Positions 1 to 17,610 are shown, counted from the first letter of the stretch. The stretch: DNA of 64,000 nt from Syncephalis fuscata (GCA_025786725.1 JAHLTZ010000036.1:186001-250000); one strand, 5' to 3'. Notes: a model not told the origin generated them from the sequence alone. Translations and numbers: made by a program.

Positions 1-373
1 GGTAAGTCATTCATCGATTATTAACTAAATGGCTATTAATAAAAGTACACTGATTAAATAGATAAATGGATTAAAACATCCAATAGTATTACTAGTACCA
101 GTGGTAAATCAACCACCAGCACACTTAAACTGCCGTCCGTACTTTAATACACTTTTATTTCTAGTTATAGTTTAGTATTTATACAAATACTAGGCTTTAT
201 CTTGATTCTTTATTTCTTTCCTTCTTTTTATTCTTTTTATTCTTTAATTTTAACCATTGATACTTTCATATACACCTATCTATTTACTCTTGTTTTTTCT
301 GTTTTATATCACCATAATTGATTCAATACATTTAGAGTCAATTAAATGGATAAAGAAAACTTTTTTAAATTTA
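1..373. other. Gene-free AT-rich flank
   Basis: I see no supported gene here. The first bases (GGTAAGTCAT) look like a 5' splice donor of a plus-strand gene whose exon lies outside the window, but nothing else confirms this. The rest is AT-rich and lies downstream of the PEX6 stop codon. Confidence 0.4.
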
Positions 374-5250
<4,877 letters not shown>

Positions 5251-5470
5251 ATTGGAAAGCATCTAGTCTAGTGGATACACTTGTGGTAGTGGAAGTAACA
5301 GTGTAATACCATACAAAAAAAAGTAAGCGACGACGTTAAGAAAGTGCAGCGTAGAAATGCACGCGTGTGCTTACGGTCGCCGTCTCGGTACTTTTAATTG
5401 CCTCAACAAGCATGCTTTAAAATGCCTTGTGGATCACGTGACTTTCTAAGTAATGTACGGCAAAAAATAA

Positions 5471-5541
5471 GGTCTTACCGAGGATCGAACTCGGATCTAG
5501 AGATTCAGAGTCTCTCGTGCTAGCCATTACACCATAAAACC
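5471..5541 (-). tRNA. tRNA-Gln (CTG anticodon)
   Basis: Read on the minus strand, the acceptor stem GGTTTTA pairs with TAAGACC. The D arm contains GTGTAATGGCTAGCAC. The anticodon stem AGAGA/TCTCT encloses the loop CTCTGAA (anticodon CTG, decoding CAG), and the T arm contains GAGTTCGATCCTC. There is no intron. An A-run on the plus strand at 5462-5467 gives the pol III T-stretch just downstream. It lies about 220 bp upstream of the PEX6 start, on the same strand. Confidence 0.95.
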
Positions 5542-7387
5542 ACGACCTTGAAACTTTTTGGCGTTTGTGCAATTTATTCCAAAACTTAATTTTTTAGTAA
5601 AAACACGTTTGAACAGCTTTATTGTAGTTTAGTCTGTGTTGTATGTGGCTTTAGATTATATTTACGTATTTATTTTACTAGAATATATATGGGAAATAAT
5701 ACTTTGCTCATTTCAACACTATAATGTATAAATCATAAAAGATTTGCAGTTATTTTGTTAGTTTCACTATATATTTTTTTGTTTGCAAAATAAAAACTAA
5801 CTACATCAAGCATATAGTATTATCTGGAAGGTCGACTAGGTTAAATAGAATACACGCTTGTTTATTAAATACATATTGCTGGTCAAATATGTATAAAGCT
5901 TTACTGTTTGAGATCTATGTAAATTGTTTTGTATACCGTGTAATCTTTGTATTTCATGCTTGAATAGAGTATAGCAAGACTATATATATACATCATTATG
6001 AGCAACAAATAATATATATATTAGCAATTGTCCAAGAAATACAATATATTGGTAAAGTAATTACTACTGCGTTACTCAATCAGTTTATACAAAGGAGTGT
6101 ATAGTATAGGCAAAGTTAGAACTAAACCATTCAATTCCGTAGTATTGTGCAGACATTATTACTACTAGTGAGTATCTTAAAGTACAAACAATAGAAAGCA
6201 ACCGTGTATTTTATAAATAGAGGGACAATTGCGGCTAGATTACTTTTGTAATAAAGTATATAGTAGATTATTAGCTTGTTCTGAGCAGTGTTAATTTTGC
6301 TATTGTTTCGTATATTTTTATTGGATAAACTGATTTTACTTGTTAACTAATAGTCGTATACAAACATGTACTTATGCAGTATACAATAAGGCTGCATTTT
6401 ATACGTACTTTATCTATATAATTGAATGTACTTATCTGCAAAATATTGTGAATATTATAATAATTGCCACTTTCATCTACTTTACTATCTAAAAACTCCA
6501 CTACCACATAATAGCTTAATAATGATTTACTCGATAATTAGCCTGTTTATACCTTTTCTATATGTATATAATTTTTATTCCTTAGCTTTACTGTATCCTC
6601 CCATCGTGTTCTGCTTGTATATTTGTTTTTATATATCGTTCTGTCTTCCACTGCTAATATACCATTAATAAAAATTATTTGTGTATTGCAAGCTATATTT
6701 GGTATGAGTTTGTTATTTCTGCCTATTGCACATATTCAGTTGTGTACTCTATAGCTTTGCCATCATTATTCATGTATTTTCTTTTGCCTATTCGTTTCGT
6801 TTTATATTGTTTTATCAAAAAATTATCTTTTATTACTAACCACCTTCTTTGTAAATTTCATTTTGATTTATTTAAACATATAAGCTGACAGTATCATGTA
6901 TGTAGCTTAATAATAGGAATCACATATTGATTCATACAACATATATGGAGTGTAAAAATGTATCCAATGAACAAACAGCGCCAGTATAAACGAGGAGAAA
7001 GGTGACAATGTGGATTTTTAGATGTGCAGCTAGCAGATAGTATCTATAAAGACTTAAGGTAAATATAATAGCGGCAAAATAACAATCAAATATGAATGAT
7101 AAAAAGTTATTAATTCAAGGCATATGTATATTAATAGAATAATATGTGTAGTGAAAATATTAAAAAGTAAATGAAAGTATGTAATGGCAAAGGCGAGTGT
7201 AATTATAGGATGTTCAATCAATGTGTTTTTAGGATGTTAAGTTAAGAGCAGGCCTTTACTTGATTAATTTAGTGGTTGATTAGGCCTAACATTTATCCAA
7301 TATTAAGCCGAGCTTTATTGTGAAAAACCTAAGAATTGTATCTTAATTCTTTGTTGTTCCAGCCATCTGGTTTACCATCCATTAATC
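5542..7387. other. Intergenic, AT-rich
   Basis: This 1.8-kb stretch has no convincing gene. Short hydrophobic open frames near 6.4-6.9 kb look like chance products of T-rich sequence: they have no motifs, no splice structure and no recognisable family. Confidence 0.6.
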
Positions 7388-8137
7388 ATGAAAAATTGTG
7401 CAATTACTATTCTTATGCTGCTAGCAATAGTTGGTGGATGCCTGGCACAAAACAATCCACTTGGGCAGAATAATAAAGCCATTAGCAGTAGCAGTAGCGC
7501 TACAGATAACTCACAAACCAAACAAGGGCCAGGCCAAATGAACGTCTCCCGTACTTGTCAAGTGGCGTTAAAAGGACCAGATGCGCACCACAATTGCAGT
7601 CAAATGAATCCCAACGGACCTATAAAGCAATATATGACCAAACTATGCAGTTCCCCAGCCGATGGTAATCAAAATCATTTCTGTTCCACTGTCCAGATCA
7701 ACAAAGCATTGGATGCCATTGAAAATGGCTGCAAAGACGAACTAAAGAAGGCGCAAAAGGACGTCCAGGAACTGTATGATTCCTGGCTGCTATACACACT
7801 CGATTCGAAGGCTATGTGTGTAAAGACAGATGATGATAAATACTGCTTTTCCAAAATGTTTGCTCAAAATTCAACAGCACCCAAAAGTCCCAGCGATGAA
7901 TGTGAAGGTTGTTTTGGTAAAATAGCGGCAACTGCACGCCAATGGGAGCCACCACGTTCGCCCGACCTTGCCGGCCAGAATTATTACGATAAAGTCAGTA
8001 ACGTACGAAAGTCTATTAGCAGATGCAATGCTATTACAGAAAGTTCAAAGTCATCTAGCACTAGCATTCATATTGGTGCTACTACATTTTCTCTAGCAGC
8101 TGTAGTAATGCTAGCAGCAATTACCTCTAATTTTTAA
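7388..8137 (+). CDS. Secreted Cys-rich protein, probably GPI-anchored
   Basis: This is a single-exon protein of 249 aa. It starts with a classic signal peptide (MKNCAITILMLLAIVGGCLA, cleavage near residue 20) and ends with a small-residue/Ser region followed by a hydrophobic tail (IGATTFSLAAVVMLAAI), the layout of a GPI-attachment signal. About ten cysteines are spread over residues 55-215, including an ECEGC motif, which suggests a disulfide-bonded ectodomain. Ser/Asn-rich sequence follows the signal peptide and could be glycosylated. I do not recognise the family; it lacks the spacing of CFEM or hydrophobin domains. The likely location is the cell wall or plasma membrane. Coding quality is good (no introns, clear start, stop followed by AT-rich DNA). 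Confidence 0.8.
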   Translation: MKNCAITILMLLAIVGGCLAQNNPLGQNNKAISSSSSATDNSQTKQGPGQMNVSRTCQVALKGPDAHHNCSQMNPNGPIKQYMTKLCSSPADGNQNHFCSTVQINKALDAIENGCKDELKKAQKDVQELYDSWLLYTLDSKAMCVKTDDDKYCFSKMFAQNSTAPKSPSDECEGCFGKIAATARQWEPPRSPDLAGQNYYDKVSNVRKSISRCNAITESSKSSSTSIHIGATTFSLAAVVMLAAITSNF

Positions 8138-8347
8138 AGCTCATGCCAACTAATTATTTTTCTTAAATTCTAATATATGGGCAATAAACACTATTAATCG
8201 AGATATTATTGACTTATTATATTAATTTATTATAAATTTGTGCTAGCTTAGTAACATAGTCTAGCATTTGCTTTTTTGGTACGACAACAGAGTCGTTTTT
8301 TTGCTCATCTTTAGTTGTAACTGGATTTCAATAGTTGTAGTTTTAAC

Positions 8348-8752
8348 ATGTTTTCTTTCTTTAATCGTATTTGGGCGGCTATCTTTGGGTCGGAAACACC
8401 GCGCGACTGGGACTCTGAAGAAATGACAGCTATCAAGCAGCTAGTTCAGCGTGCTATTCATGGCAACAAAGTTGTTGTCTTCAGTAAGAGTTGGTGTCCC
8501 TACTGTAGCCGGGCCAAAGAGATATTTCAACGCGAGAAAGAAGCAGCTATGGCCGTCGAATTGAATCAAACAGAAGGTGGTGCCGATATTCAAGCCTACC
8601 TTGAACATATAACTGGCCAGCGAACTGTGCCCAATATTTTTATTGGTGGCAAACATATTGGTGGCTGTAGTGATTTAGAAGGTCTACAAAGCAGCGGCCA
8701 GCTACACAAGCTACTCGCCGATGCAAAAACCAACAGCGGTGACCATAGCTAA
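8348..8752 (+). CDS. Dithiol glutaredoxin
   Basis: The 134-aa single-exon protein has the complete glutaredoxin signature: the active site CPYC (Cys50, Cys53), the cis-proline motif TVPNIF and the glutathione-binding GGCSDL near residue 106. Glutaredoxins reduce disulfides or remove glutathione from proteins using GSH. The first ~14 residues (MFSFFNRIWAAIFG) are hydrophobic and could be a signal anchor or targeting segment, which would place it in the secretory pathway like yeast Grx6/7; this is an inference. The dithiol CPYC motif separates it from monothiol CGFS iron-sulfur glutaredoxins. It sits between the secreted protein and TAPT1, with about 200 bp on each side. Confidence 0.93.
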   Translation: MFSFFNRIWAAIFGSETPRDWDSEEMTAIKQLVQRAIHGNKVVVFSKSWCPYCSRAKEIFQREKEAAMAVELNQTEGGADIQAYLEHITGQRTVPNIFIGGKHIGGCSDLEGLQSSGQLHKLLADAKTNSGDHS

Positions 8753-8935
8753 TTTGATAAATAGTTTTGAATGGCTAGCTATACGCACCTACATACATAT
8801 CGTATGAATTAATAAACCATCAAAGTGTTAATAATGTTACTCGTTGGTTGTATAGCTACGTAATATCAAACTGTTTCTTTCATTGATTCTTTATTAAACG
8901 ATACTTTTTGTTCTTGCATTATTCTATGACTTATC

Positions 8936-11538
8936 ATGCGTGCTTCTAAACGGCCTCTCTCTTCTAGCCGACAGCGGCGCAGAGAACGCTACAAACCGCG
9001 CCATAGCAACTCGACCGTTCTGTCACCTTCTATGTCTTTAAATTCGTCTAATTCCTATGCTCTTCTACAGACATCAACCTCGCAACCAGAGTCCTGGCTA
9101 TCGTCGCACTCATCCACAATGACACAAACGACCAATAAAGAAGAGCACAGCCGACGTAGCAACGTGGAGGAGCAAGCTCAAGGTAATTCGAGTAGATTGC
9201 ACGAAGAAAGCATAGCGGGCCAGTCAAAGACGGGTGAATTCTATGCCACGTTAAAGAGCAGTGAACTGTCGCAAAACACCATAATGCCAACTAGTCTGCA
9301 CCGAAGGCGCAGTTCTTTGCGTTCCATTGCCAATCGACGCGATAGCCCACAAGAAACAGTGGGCGAGTTCTCTACTTTATGGGATTTTCTTAAAGCTGAA
9401 CTAACTACCAGCGAGAACGATGCCACCGCTGAATTGAAACGGGAACGTGTAACCAACTTTTTTCATGTACCCAAAGAAATAGAAAAGGTAGGCTGCCGTA
9501 CAGCAATAGTCTATACACACAACGTATATACTTAAGTAGTTTGATTATAGCTTTTTACATTTGGCTATTTCATCTGTTTTGACTCGTTCATACACGTTTT
9601 CACCATTCTACCTATGCGTGTTCTACTAGCAGCACGTCATTTAGTAGGATCTATGATGGGAAGAGCAAGGTAGGCAGTCAATGGGCCATCATCAAATCAT
9701 TATTACTAATAATGTTATTGCTATAGTCAATTGAAAGCGGCACATAAAGTTGATTTAATCAAAGCATTGCTAGTGTTTAATTGCTGTGTTGCTTTACAGT
9801 TGGTTGATGCATCACGGTTATATCATGGTGTACGAGGACAGTCATTAATCAAATTATATGTTATATACAACATGTTAGAGGTAAGTAGCGTGTTTTAATT
9901 TGGTGTAATGTTAACAATACGTAATAGATATTTGATAAACTGTTTTGTTCATTTGGACAAGATATTTTAGATTCACTTTTTTACAAGATTGGTGTTGATG
10001 CTAATAATGAAAAGTCATCAACGTCCTCATCCCCATCGTCGTCACGGACTAAGCACTTACATCCTATATCACATTTTATTATAGCCTCAATCTATATATG
10101 TATCCTTGTATGGTGGATGTAGAGTGAGATGGCTGGCATAGCTAATACCTTAACTGTACACTGCTGATTATATAGTTATTCACAGTATGATTCTATTTTA
10201 CCAATTGGTGACATTGAATGTCGCTATTAACTCGTATCACAATTCTTTATTAACGATGTTAATATCGAATCAGTTTGTGGAGATCAAAAGCAATGTATTT
10301 AAACGCTTTGAAAAGGAGAATCTATTCCAACTTACCTGTGCCGGTAAGTAATGGACGTGTATACAATATATAATGCTTATTTGCATTCCTGTATATTCTA
10401 TGTTAGATATTGTTGAGCGATTTCAATTATCCGTATTTCTAGTTATTATAGCTATTCGTAATGTAGTTGAATTATCAGGTACAACAATGTCGTCTTCATT
10501 ACCTGCATCGTTCTTTCCACTGTTCCAACTAGTACAATATTTCTATACAATGTATTGACACCAGTAGTTCTTGTCTTTGGATGTGAATTGCTCGTTGATT
10601 GGTTAAAGCATGCATTTATTACAAAATTCAATCATATAAGACCAACTGTGTATCAGCGCTATGCTGAAATATTATCGCGTGACTTGGTTGTTGGTACAGC
10701 TACAGGTACAAATGCAGAAAGTTCAACCAGACCAAATGAAGCTACACGCCGTGTAAGTATAGATATTAAGATCTATAACTATTTTACTAATAGTATACTA
10801 TCTACTATGCTATACTATAATAGCAATTTATTGATCATTCTCCTGTTGTGGCTCGTCGTATGGGATTAGCAACATTGCCGCTTGGTTGTCTGGTAAATAG
10901 ACTTGCTATAAGCCACAATTTAATGAGTAACATACATACATACATACATACATATATACATGCATATATATATATATATTGTAGGTTATTCGTAATGCTA
11001 TTCAATTGTTTAAAATGTTTGCTATTTCAGAAGCATCAGAAACAAAAAGTGATGCTACTGCCATCTTTCAAGCCATGGTACTTTCAAGTGATGACTGGAA
11101 GACAAAATGTTTAGTGGCCATTGTTTGGCTTTTATTAGGTGTAGTTGTTTACGTATGGTAAGTGTAAATGGGATGACTAGATAGATGTAGTACAAGTTAA
11201 TAATGTGTGTGTTATAGTATGGTATTTTTAAAGCTTGCTGTAGGCGTCAATCTATTCCGATATGCTTCGGCCAAGTATACTCAAATGCGCCAACGGGAAC
11301 AGACAACCAGTGAATGGGAACATGCAGCCACCGACTCACAACGTGTTGATGTTGTAAGTATAAATAATAAGCTATTCATATAAATAATAGATGCTAATGA
11401 CTGTATATTAAGGATTATCGAAATCAAGTTAAACGCGATTTAAATAAGGATAAGCATTTGATGGCCGACACTTCGCGTGGTTCTGTTACATTAGAAAATA
11501 TTGATCGATTTACTCTGTTTAAAAGCCGCATTCCATAA
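8936..11538 (+). CDS. TAPT1: TAPT1 family ER membrane protein (Emp65-like)
   Basis: TAPT1/Emp65 proteins are multi-pass ER membrane proteins; yeast Emp65 works with Slp1 in protecting folding ER proteins. There are ten exons: 8936-9487, 9551-9669, 9727-9880, 9928-10099, 10176-10343, 10407-10752, 10824-10892, 10985-11157, 11218-11353 and 11413-11538. Family blocks are obvious: RERVTNFFHVPKEIEK, FDSFIHVFTILPMR, GQSLIKLYVIYNMLE, SNQFVEIKSNVFKRFEKENL, DWLKHAFITKFNHI and VARRMGLATLPL. The first ~120 residues are Ser/Arg-rich. In exon 6 the frame must gain one base at about 10524-10526 (TTCC to TTCCC) to join ASFFPLF to the downstream LTPVVLVFG block. With that base the exons sum to 2,016 nt (671 aa). 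Intron 7 holds a CATA/TA microsatellite. Confidence 0.92.
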
Positions 11539-11718
11539 TGTTAATACTATTAGGAATAATTGTGTGGCATTATAAATAATATACATAGAATACCACGATT
11601 AAGGATAAATAAAAATGGTTTAAACAGTTAATTTGTATTATTATTATTATTATCCCTTGGTTATTACTGTTATACTGTCATATCGCTCTTTATTTTCTAT
11701 ACTGTTTTACTTTTCACT

Positions 11719-12443
11719 ATGCGCATCAACTGTATTGCCGTCATTGGTAAACAGGCAAGGCGGTCATCTATTGTTTATAGGCCGACTATAGAGCTAACGA
11801 TGACCTTAGAACAATCCATTATTTGTTCGTAACTTTTCTCAACAATATCCTGATTTAAAGTTTCATTATATTGCGCATACAGCATGCGATGCAATAGAAG
11901 AGCGAGGTAACTAGCTCAAGGGGTAATTACAAAGTATAAATACTAATACAGTGATAAATATCCAGTAAGTACCGGTGGTGCCAATGCCAATGAGCCATAT
12001 GTTGGTTTATTGTATTCTATGGAAGATATGGCAGTGTATCCTTTTTACTAATATTAATTAGAACTAACTAGCATCAATACTGTTGACTATTCATTCTTAC
12101 TACTACTACTACTACTACTGTTGCTATTGTTATTGCTATTGCTACTACTATTAACTTTATTAGTTATGGCTATATGACGAATACTCGTATCAAATTTATT
12201 GTGGTTATTACTGTACCGCAGTCACCTATTCGAGATGCTGATATGAAACCAGTAAGCATAGATTTACTCATCAGGTTATTAGTACTCAGTAATGTGTAGA
12301 TATTTCGTCGAATTCACTCGGCATACATTGGACTCGTCAGTAATCCGTTCCATGAACTGGATAACAATCAAACGATTGACAGTAAAATGTTTTCAAATAT
12401 GATTGAGCAAATTGCCACAGCGGTTGGCACACCATCAAGTTAA
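11719..12443 (+). CDS. TCA17: TRAPP complex subunit TRAPPC2L/Tca17
   Basis: This small longin-fold-type TRAPP subunit acts in TRAPP-II-dependent Golgi/endosome traffic. Five exons (11719-11754, 11810-11906, 11966-12035, 12164-12251, 12300-12443) total 435 nt and give 144 aa, the usual size. Diagnostic blocks are MRINCIAVIGKQ, LKFHYIAHTACDAIEE, VGLLYSMEDMAVYGYMTN, RIKFIVV and IFRRIHSAYIGLVSNPF. The first intron only works with a GC donor (CAG|GCAAGG) and an acceptor at 11809; a GT donor two codons earlier puts the next exon out of frame. Intron 3 contains an ACT/GCT trinucleotide run. A TAAT tandem repeat begins exactly at the stop codon (12441 onward). Confidence 0.92.
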
Positions 12444-12766
12444 TTAATTAATTAATTAATTGGTTTGAAAATGTGTTTTTACAATAAATATTTGGTTCAC
12501 GCATCAAAGTCATCATTAGTAGAAATTGACCCAATCAACAGTTTACACGCATTTCTGTTACGGATTTGCTGTAAGCATACACGCACATATACACGTGCAT
12601 ATATCCATTCACTTGCCTGCACCGACTATTGATCGTCACTTTATTCTTTGATCCGCGACTTTACCTCTGTTTATTCTATCGGATAACGTAGATACTGTTG
12701 TGTGCACCGCTTCATAAACTCTATTCCTCTTCTTTATTTGATTCCTTTTATTATTGCTATTTGATC

Positions 12767-15700
12767 ATGTCGGCATTAATGAGCGACTTTCTTACTATTC
12801 GTCCAGGCACTTCATTGCATACCGACGATTCAACAAGCGGCCTAACCGAAAGTGTAGGCGGCGATAGTGAGCACGGCGGCATTGATAGCAATGACCCGAT
12901 CTATGTGCCATCGGCAGAGGATCGCGACGCTACGGGCGTTGTTGGTTCGGCCCCTACACTATCGGCAGCCACAAATAGAGTGGCGCCCGATCTTGACTCG
13001 CAAGATGCATTTCCTGCACTTACCGCATCGGCCACATCAAGTGGTGGTAGTGGTGGGCCTGCTTGGGGCACTGGCCATCCATCGGCACCCAGTTTAAATA
13101 GTGTATTTAGCTGGGGTACAAGTGGACCGACAAAGAATAAACCAGAGAAGGTGAAGGGTCAACAGCACGGATTTCCATTAGAGTCGAGTGCTGCTCGTGC
13201 AAATCAATTGATGGAAATACTTGAACTACCTGCCGCGCAGGTCAAATCAAGTGGCCGTCCAATTGGTGAAGTGATACGTGAATTGACGCGTGCCGCAAAC
13301 CATGGTAGTCTCGAAATTGATGCGTCTACAGGTCGTCGTTCTGGCAATGTTACCTTTTTAATTCGTGGCCACCCAGTCGATGTAGCAAATGCACGACGTA
13401 AACTTACCGTCAGTTTTAGTCCTCGTGGCCAACTTACGCTGAATATTCCAAACAGTACACGTCGATTTATTATCGGTACTGGTGGACAGACGCTACGAGA
13501 GATTGAACGAGTTAACAGCGTTAAAATTCAATTTCCACCACGCGATACGGACACAACAGCATTTGAAACTGAAGAGGAGTCGACAACAGTCTCCATTACC
13601 ATTGAAGGCGACCTTGACGGCGTTAAGGCGGCCCGTGAACGTATTGAGCAGATTGTTAGCGATCGTGTACTGCGTAAAACAATTAGCATTGATAGCATTG
13701 AGCCAATTTACTTCCGTGCATTAACACCAGCTAGAAATGAGCGATTACAACGATTGATTAATGAAACAAATACACGCGTGCGCATTCCATATGGCGGTAG
13801 CAGTAGCGGTGTTAATGGTACGCGTACTGGCTTTAACGACGTTACAGATACGGCAACGATTACCATTATCGGAAAAAGTCCATCGGTAGAAGCCGTTGAA
13901 CAAGAGATTTTAAATCTTTACAAGACGTTAAAACAGCAAATGCGCACTATTGTTGTTGTTATCCCAAAACCACTGCATCGACACATTGTTGGACTGCGCG
14001 GAACTACATTGCAAGAGATTGAAGAAAAAACCGATTGCTATGTTGAAATGCCAGGCTCTGATGAAAACTCTGAACAAGTATCGTTAATTGGGCCGGAAGA
14101 TAAACTTGTACAGGCTATTGAGATGATTACCGAAAAGACAGCGACACTACGATGGAGTGCCGTTGATTTAACAGCTGCCGTACATAGTCCGTCATCGCAT
14201 GTTTTGCGTGTTATTCGCTACTTAACGCATACACGTCAATTGCAGCAATTGGAGACGGAACAGCATGTAAATATTACACTACAACCGGTGCCGGCCCATC
14301 AACCAGTAATTGTAGAGATTAATGGCGATGCTGCTAGTCAGATTCATACAGCTAAGCAACAGCTTATTCAGTTAGTTAAATCTGTGGTAAGTATTGGCGC
14401 TAATACGCTAAATTAAAGTGATAATAGAGATTACTATTATTAATACTAATCATTGTGTATGTATATAGCCTGTAGAATATATGCGTGCTGAACCATTTGA
14501 ACCAATATGGCGCCGATCTATTCTTGGTAATCAAGGAGAACATTGTCGACAGATTCTTGAGTCATTACATGTTGAAGTTTTGTTGCCTAAATTTACTGAT
14601 CCATCTATGGAAGTACTATTGGTCTATAAACCAGCTACAAAGTCAACATCGCCAACTCAACTGGCTGAGGCGACTAAAGCACTAACAGCTGCATCGAATC
14701 GTGTTAATGCGTTAAAACAAGCAACAGTAAGTAATATATATATATATATTTAATAATGGCTAGCAATAACTTTATTTATTGATTAAAAGGTTGATTTTAC
14801 GAGTAAAAATATTACTATTCCACTACGTTACTATCGCCAGTTGATTGAGTCACGCGATACGTTAAACGAGCTTGTTAACGATGAATGCGCCTCAGTATCA
14901 GTTACACTCCATCAATCGACGGAAGAGAACGGCGTATGCATTACAGGTGCCGAGGATGAAGTTGAACAAGTTGTCACAAAGTTACACCAGCTTATTAAAG
15001 GTTTCCATCGCCAGGAAGAGCTAAATTCATATACAACTGAAGTAAAAATACCGACAAAGTTTGAAGCACATATAATTGGTAGAAAAGGCGCCAATCTTAA
15101 TCGTCTACGTGAGCAATTTTCTGTTAAAGTCGATATTACCGAGGCAGCAGAAGGCGAACACGAATTTACAGTAACCATTCAGGGTGTAAAGAAACAGGCC
15201 GACAGTGCAGCTAAAGAGCTACGTGAAATACAAGAACGTTTGGCCGATAGTGTTATACAGCGAATGAAAATACCGGTCAAATTACATCCAGCACTTATTG
15301 GTCCACAAGGCCGATATGTTCGTCGATTAGAAGAAAATTACCAAGTACGCATTAAATTCCCGCGCAGTGCACGCGGCACCAATAACAATATCGATAATGA
15401 CGACGATAATGACGATGAAGAATTATCGGGCAAGCTAAACCAAGCACCTGATGAAGTTATTATTTCTGGTGGTCGTAAAGGTGTAGCAAGTGCCCGTGCA
15501 GAAATGCAAGAACTTATAGACTATGAAGTGGCACGCGGATACGTAACTAAGTTTGAAGTGGCAGCACGTCATTTGCCATTTATTATGGGAAAACGTGGTG
15601 TTCGTATTAATGAGCTACGAGATGAGACTAGCACACAGATTGATATTAAAGATCAAATTGATGATAATGCAAGTGAAAATGACGATGAAGTACAGGGCAA

Positions 15701-16904
15701 GAAGGGCGCTAACGGATCAACTAACACTCGCCGTGCTATTATTTCAATTCAAGGTCGCAAAGAAGATGCAGAACGGGCTCGTCGCCAAATCGAAGCAATT
15801 ATTAACGAACAAGAAGATTTGTGTACACTTGAATTGTCCATCCCCATTGAATATCATCGCCAGCTTATTGGCACAGGTGGTGCACGTATACGCGAACTTG
15901 TTAAACAATGCGGTGGCAGTGAAGAGGCTGCATCCATGGTGCGATTCCCTCGTCCCAATACTGAAGAAGAATTGGTAACTATTCGTGGTCAACGGGCATT
16001 GGCACAGAAGGTACACACAGCATTAAAAGCACTGGTCGATGAACAGTTATCGCGACATACACTTACGATAACTGTACCGACTGCCGACCGATCCACCATT
16101 ATTGGACAACAAGGCAAGACAATGAAGGCACTTGAAACCGACCATAAGTGAAGATTGATTTGCGATCACTAGAAGAACACGACAACACATCCAGCGATGA
16201 GCCAATGACTCTTGTGAGCATTAGTGGCGAGGAAGAGAACTGTGAAAAGGCCAGAACGGCCATTCAGGTAATGTGTAACATGGTGTAGTCATGTATGTTT
16301 ACTAATAAGTAAATGGTGATATGAATGGTGAATTGTTATTTATTATTAGGCACTGGTACGGTTCAGAGAAGTCATTGAAGTGGTGCAGTCCGAACGAAGT
16401 GTGTTGCAAGGCCGAAATAGTTCGGTAATGCAAGTACTACGCCGAGACTATGATGTTGTACTTCGACGCACCGATCCAAATATCACAACCAGCGGTAATG
16501 ATGATGACCGTGACCGTTGGATGCTTGTAGGCACGAATGCCGACCAAGTAACAGCGGCCAAGGATTATCTTGAGTGTATTGTAGGCGAGCGGAAATGCCA
16601 AGAAACGCTCATTATTCCAACTCACCTTCACCGATATGCCATAGGACGGGGCGGCAGTACAGTTCGCCATATTGCAGAAACTACTCGTTGTCTTGTACAA
16701 TTTCCTAGTTCGGCATCACAACGCAATCGTAGCAACAACAATGCTGATGATGAAAGCGTTGACACTGAACAAGATGGTATTGTTATTACGGGTGCAGCAG
16801 ATCAAGTGACCCAGGCCAAACGTATGATAGAAGAAGCAGTGCAGCGGGGTCAGCCACGTTCTCATAATACACAATCAAATTCCTCAGAAGGTGAAGAAGC
16901 GTAA
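12767..16904 (+). CDS. SCP160: Vigilin/Scp160 multi-KH RNA-binding protein
   Basis: Vigilin/Scp160 proteins bind RNA and polysomes at the ER. Four exons (12767-14386, 14469-14726, 14790-16267, 16350-16904) encode about 1,303 aa, close to the family size (about 1,220-1,270). At least nine KH domains show their GxxG loop: IIGTGGQ, IVGLRGT, ILGNQGE, IIGRKGA, LIGPQGR, IMGKRGV, LIGTGGA, IIGQQGK and AIGRGGS, with degenerate ones between. The N-terminal ~150 residues are Ser/Gly-rich and unstructured. I chose the ATG at 12767 because the upstream in-frame ATG adds only low-quality sequence. Exon 3 hits a TGA at 16149; adding one G (AAGTGAAG to AAGGTGAAG) restores the KH sequence DHKVKIDLRSLEEH and carries the frame to the next donor. 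Confidence 0.94.
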
Positions 16905-17207
16905 AACTGTGCATTGCTAATTACCACCAGAGGATAGAATAATAAAGATGAATTATTTTTAGATATTAATATTTGAAACACAGTGTAACTAATGCTTAAT
17001 GCACAATACTATTAAAAACTGGGCTATTATATTAACAATTCAATTCAATTCATTGTATGTACTAATGTAGATGAATTTATATACTAATGAGCTAGACGAC
17101 ATTTGTTGTATAACTTGATTCTTGTCAAATGTATATCTAAAGTATAGGAGATTAGCATCACATTTATACTGGCAAGGTCGGTGTCTCAAAAATACCAATT
17201 ATTAAAT
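16905..17207. other. Vigilin 3' flank
   Basis: AT-rich sequence after the vigilin stop with an AATAAA-like signal at about 16939. No gene is seen. Confidence 0.5.
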
Positions 17208-17346
17208 TCAAGCTTTTTTAGAAGCAATAGCTCCCATCTTTCCAGCAGTTTTAGAGAGAGGCTGAGTAATGGCATTAGCATTGATTTAGCGCCCACCATG
17301 GCTGTATTGGCCACAAAGGCCACGGCAATAATACAAACGACAACAT
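17208..17346 (-). pseudogene. Possible very small secreted protein, frame broken twice
   Basis: On the minus strand an ATG at 17346 opens a signal-peptide-like segment (MLSFVL, then AVAFVANTAMVGAK in another frame), followed by NANAITQPLSKTAGKMGAIA, SKKA and a TGA. All pieces are contiguous but need one extra base at two points; with them the length is 47 codons. It could be a small secreted basic peptide affected by the same one-base losses seen in conserved genes nearby, or chance. No family is recognised. Confidence 0.25.
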
Positions 17347-17610
17347 TATAAAGTCTTAGTGATACTGATTAAAACAAACAAATAAATAATAAAATACAGT
17401 AGTATAAAGTAAATAGTAGGGAGCATTTGGCAGAAAGTAAAGTGTAATTAAAGCGTTGCTATGCGTTGATTAAGTTATATAACAATTCCCTTTTTTGAAT
17501 AGTTGTCTAACTTTTGCTTATTATTGAAATTGGTGCTTATTGAGCGGTGTTTTAATTAATGCTGCTCAATTGGTCACACGTAGCTGTATTTCTTTTGATG
17601 ATGATGGACG

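Noticed and set aside
6426-6888. Two small hydrophobic open frames
   Set aside because: T-rich composition alone gives Phe/Tyr/Leu-rich frames; no start context, homology or splice signals.
10444-10575. An extra intron in TAPT1 around GTACAACAATG...CAGTAG
   Set aside because: It would remove the conserved ASFFPLF segment; a single missing C restores both sides.
16148-16150. Programmed frameshifting or stop readthrough in vigilin
   Set aside because: There is no slippery heptamer or stimulatory structure, and the same one-base pattern recurs in unrelated genes.
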